Shown here one piece after another: positions 60,501 through 64,000 of a stretch of DNA of 64,000 bases. A program made the position numbers and the translations under genes. The notes under the pieces are model-generated. The model did not search any database. It was not told the DNA's origin and saw nothing but the letters and a program-made list of their open reading frames with translations. The number at the start of each line of letters is the position of its first letter. Position 1 is the stretch's first letter. The DNA is from Patagioenas fasciata (taxonomy: Eukaryota > Chordata > Aves > Columbiformes > Columbidae), in the NCBI RefSeq assembly GCF_037038585.1, contig NC_092520.1:55952501-56016500 (forward strand), written 5' to 3'.

Positions 60501-61312
60501 AGGGCTGGCCAGGACTCAGGGACAGCTGGGAGTTCAGGCAGCATCTTCGTTCTGGCTGCCGGTTGGGTTACTTGGCTGGAAAAACAACCATGCCATCCAG
60601 ATCTGCCTGCCAACCTGCCCGCTACTTGACTATGTTGATATTTGACCGGACTGACACATTCCCAACATCTATTTTCTTTTCTTTTTTTTTTTTCTTTTTG
60701 CTTGATCAGGTTTTTCCAACAGTAAACTGATTTCTCTGCATTAAAAAGCAAAACAAAACAAAACACCACCCAAACCAAATCCTGTGGTATGCACAGAATG
60801 CAACAGCTCAGTCACTGCATCCCACGCTCCAAGGAGTCTGTGGCTCCTGGTACCTGCAGATGCAAGTTACCTCCCCATCAGTCTCTAGGCAGACTTTAAA
60901 AAGGGAGTTTAGACCAACTTGGTCTCTCCTTTCCCGTTTTCCTGCCTGGGCTATGGTCAGCAGAAACACCCAACCCCCATGGCACCAGAGAGGGGGAGGG
61001 CAGCAGCTCTGTGGGGGTTCTGTGTCTCTGGATGAAATTGTCCCTTTGTTAGTCCAAAATAGCTCAAATTGGGCAACTTTCCAAGCATGCAGTGAAAGAC
61101 GTCTGTTTGAGACAGTGCTTAGAGCAGGCTGAGGATGGAGGACTGAAAAAGAGGTGCCTGACTGGCTGGGTTCCCACCGGAGTGATTAATGTAATGTTGC
61201 TGGGATTTTACCGCATTATTAATGAACTGTTAGGGTGCCTGGAGCACTGGAAAAACATCTCTGGAAAATTATTACTAAAAATCTGAATTCGTGTATTGGA
61301 CAACCTTTCATA

Positions 61313-61337
61313 TTTTATTTATTTATTTATTTATTTT
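61313..61337. repeat. (ATTT)n microsatellite
   Basis: About six TTTA units. Further T-rich tracts follow at about 61690-61735 and 61860-61899. Confidence 0.92.
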
Positions 61338-61940
61338 TTACTTGCCTGTAGAGTCCTTATCACGCTGGAGGAAGGCTATAAATAATAACAAACAGGAGCA
61401 GGACTACGCAGGCGCTGCTCCTTCCACCTCCCCACAGAGTGGTGGTCCCACTGCTGGTGGGCTCCGGGTGCCAGCAGTCCATGAGAGCCTTGCCCGAGGT
61501 CTGGGGGAGCTCAGGGCGGCACTCACCCATCCCCTTTGAGCTCCTGGCCAGGGAGATAGTGCCTATGGAGTTCTGCTTTGTGGAACAGTATTTGGATCTG
61601 ACAGGGAATAGTCTGGGGTGGTGTAGGGCTATTATTTGTGTTGATGAAGCCTGCATCTAGGATGATCAGTATAAAATATCTGTTGTGGTTTTTTTTTTTT
61701 CCCTAAGCTGTTCTCTCTTTTTTTTTTTTTTTTTAATTGGCTTTGTCACGCCTTTCTTTTTCTTATTTTCTTATAAATCCTCAACTCTTATGTCCTATAT
61801 TTCAATCATCTCATCTTTTCTGATGGTAGGAAGTGTGGGTTTGTTTGAGGGAGGGATTTTTATTGCTTTTTTAAAATTTTTATTTTTTTTTTTTTTTAAC
61901 CGCTGTGCTTTAACCGAGCCTTGCCTGGCTAAAGCTTCCA

Positions 61941-61993
61941 GTTGCTAAGCGACTTTTCCTCTCCGCCCTCCCCGCAGCCCGGTTGCCATAGCG
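61941..61993. promoter_or_regulatory. Pair of RFX X-box-like motifs
   Basis: gttgctaagcgac at 61941-61953 and gttgccatagcgc at 61982-61994 each resemble the RFX X-box (GTNRCC...RGYAAC). They are 41 bp apart, in a locally GC- and CpG-richer segment within AT-rich DNA. Paired X-boxes occur in ciliary gene promoters and enhancers. No adjoining exon was found, so this is a candidate regulatory site only. Confidence 0.35.
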
Positions 61994-64000
61994 CTGCCAG
62001 CCTCGGCTATCAAGTAGCAGTCATTACCCAACCGAAAACAACTCAAAAACCAGGGCTGCACAGGCAAATAAACATTATCTTTCTCTTTAAATTCATTCTG
62101 CGAGCTGGCGGGAGGATCCCTGTACACATTACAGCCGTGGTTGCGCGCTGCATTATTTTCTTGCGGAAGTTTTTGGTTCGGTCTCTGCATCAAAATAGGA
62201 TGGACTGCAGTGCTGACTCATGGACACCTGTGACGTTGCTCATGGCAGCAACAGATATTTGAGAATATACTTTCTAAGAAGCTGATTTTCGTAACTAGAT
62301 GACTGGGATTGCACCCTCTGCGACTGTAATGCACCCAGCGCAAGTAGGTGCTCTGCAACTCTGCTTATCTGAGCATCTTTCCTTAGAAACCGGGTGATAT
62401 GATTAGAACTTTTCTCCCGAGGCATTTTTGAGTAACAATAACATCCTATGTACATAAATTGTGTGGTGTGCTACCATCAAAGACCAGAAGAATACACATG
62501 TTAAAAATCAGCTTTCCTTTTCAAATGCACACAAATTTGTCTGAGAAATAATATCCAAAGGCATAAAGGGCCTTTTATTTTTTTTTGTTAAGAGTGAACA
62601 CATCTCTAGTGGCTTGGGTGAGAGGAAAGTCAATGTCAACCCTAAAACATAACAAACAAGAAGGAAAATCTGACATCTTTCCGGTCTAAAATGGTGAACT
62701 TTCTTGTCATCACTTTACCAGCTGGGTGCTATAGGATAACATGGAGCATGGCAAGACAGACCTGGGGTCTCTAATCAGACATGCCATCCATCACACCCAG
62801 TCAAAAAAACCCTAAAAAATTACTTTTGTATAAAACTGAAAATATGCATGCTTGAAAGTTTGGTAGTCTAAGATTACCCATGTGAGAATATAAATCAATT
62901 TGAGTTGATATTTGGGGGAGAGAGGCTTTTCCACCAGTAAGTGTTAAAAGTGGTAGTCGAGTTGGACATAGAATAGCTTTGGTTGTTCTATGGCTTTAGT
63001 TTCCCTTAATCACAACAAAAGCCTCCACCTCGGGTTGTCTGTATAAAGCCTCTCTTAACATCCAGGGAACGTTCTTCCCACATTCTGCAGCCAGTGAGAT
63101 ATTGTGATAATAAATGCAGCAAGGAGCTAGACTCTGTGTCCTTACATGCCCTTCCATTTATCCAAACCAGCATCTGCCTTTTTGAACGAGTGCATCAGAT
63201 ACAGGCAGCGTGCCAGCTATTAAAATGTTACACCTACTGCCATGGAGCTGAATTGTACATTTTGTTTTTCCCTTGTCCTTGAAAAGGACTTACTCCTGAA
63301 GTAAGAGGAGTGTACTTAACAGCTCCTTGTCTTAAATTCCCTGTTTACCCAACTAGCTGTTTCCTGATTTGGTACTTTGTATTCTTTTTTCTTCATGCTA
63401 TTATTGCGAAAGTTAAATGTCATTGTGCAAGAGAAGTCAATTAGGAAAAAACCTTTGCCATCTGTATGGTAAACTGATTTCAAAATCCATTTCTACTCTG
63501 ATAGAGCATACAAATCAAATATCGTGATAAAAAATAGTATTTTAAAAGGCAAAACATTATTCTCAACTTTACTACCTGTTGTTCTAAAGGAATTCAGGAT
63601 TTGAGAATGGCTATGTTCAACAAGTTAGGAAATTAAGATCTACAGAACAGACTTTTTCGTCCTCGAAATATTGATTTAAGGGAAAATATTGCCAGGTTTT
63701 TTTATATGAAGGCCCTTGCCTTATCACAGAAATTGGTGAAGATCCTTATTCTCAATTAGAGTGCTTTAGCTCTAGGCTTCATTTCATCCAGAAGAGAAAT
63801 TACTGAAATAAAGGTTAAATATCCAAATCACAAATATTATTGCTTGTGTTTTTTGATGTTTGAAATGGTAATAGAACAAATTGAACATTAACCTAGTAGG
63901 ACCAAGGTATCTCTATTTGCATGGTTTTGACATCTGAATTGGACAATAACTTCTACATGCTGAAATTATGCAATGGTTGTTAGTCAGTTTTTCATTTCCT

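Larger units (their letters stand above)
60501..64000. other. Intergenic, mainly unique
   Basis: Contains T-rich tracts at 61690-61900 and the X-box-like pair at 61941-61993. The remainder is AT-rich with no recognised gene. Confidence 0.6.

Noticed and set aside
60304-60778. Frames of 113 and 156 codons around 60.3-60.8 kb
   Set aside because: They arise from the stop-poor 50-bp GC-rich minisatellite and low-complexity flanks.
61942-62262. 106-codon frame starting at the X-box-like pair
   Set aside because: No domain or signal; its N-terminal part translates a C-rich regulatory-looking stretch.

Overview
This window is vertebrate, almost certainly avian, nuclear DNA. It contains many CR1 LINE fragments in both orientations. 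Several carry the bird-type 3' tail of short ATTCTATG/ATTCTGTG-like units. It also holds long AT-rich intergenic stretches, one MIR-like SINE, simple repeats, and two intact single-exon coding regions for rhodopsin-family GPCRs. I see no bacterial or viral gene organisation, no RNA genes and no CRISPR.

Genes: the two receptor genes lie head-to-tail on the minus strand about 22 kb apart. The upstream one (28190-29143, 317 aa) reads as the ortholog of OXGR1 (GPR99, the 2-oxoglutarate receptor). The downstream one (5079-6053, 324 aa) is a diverged paralog. The OXGR1 copy keeps the four basic residues known from the succinate/2-oxoglutarate receptor pocket. The paralog has changed three of them (Arg to His, His to Tyr, Arg to Lys), so it may see a different ligand. 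The two genes are nearly identical at DNA level over about 180 bp covering TM5, ICL3 and TM6, but much less alike on both sides of it, which suggests gene conversion. Both have a candidate splice acceptor 15-16 nt before the ATG, as expected for a receptor whose whole reading frame is in the last exon.

Layout: 1-3.4 kb is unique sequence. 3.4-8.4 kb holds the paralog between two plus-strand CR1s; the second is a 1.65 kb copy with a nearly open reverse transcriptase frame. 8.4-16.7 kb is mostly unique with simple repeats and possible conserved noncoding DNA. 16.7-18.2 kb is an old CR1-like element abutting a younger CR1. 18-26.5 kb is mainly unique, with one CR1 and one MIR-like SINE. 26.5-27.75 kb is a long decayed CR1/L3-like fragment just downstream of OXGR1. 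28.2-29.2 kb is OXGR1. 30.5-46.8 kb is rich in short CR1 relics and contains a 281-bp pure polypyrimidine tract at 43.1 kb. 46.8-64 kb is unique AT-rich intergenic DNA, with a 50-bp minisatellite at 60.4 kb and a small GC-richer segment with two RFX X-box-like motifs at 61.95 kb.

Nothing here is a new multi-gene system. The most interesting biology is the tandem metabolite-receptor pair, with pocket divergence in one copy, apparent gene conversion between the copies, and a shortened OXGR1 tail. Species and chromosome cannot be fixed from the sequence alone. The human OXGR1 comparisons are from memory and should be checked by alignment.
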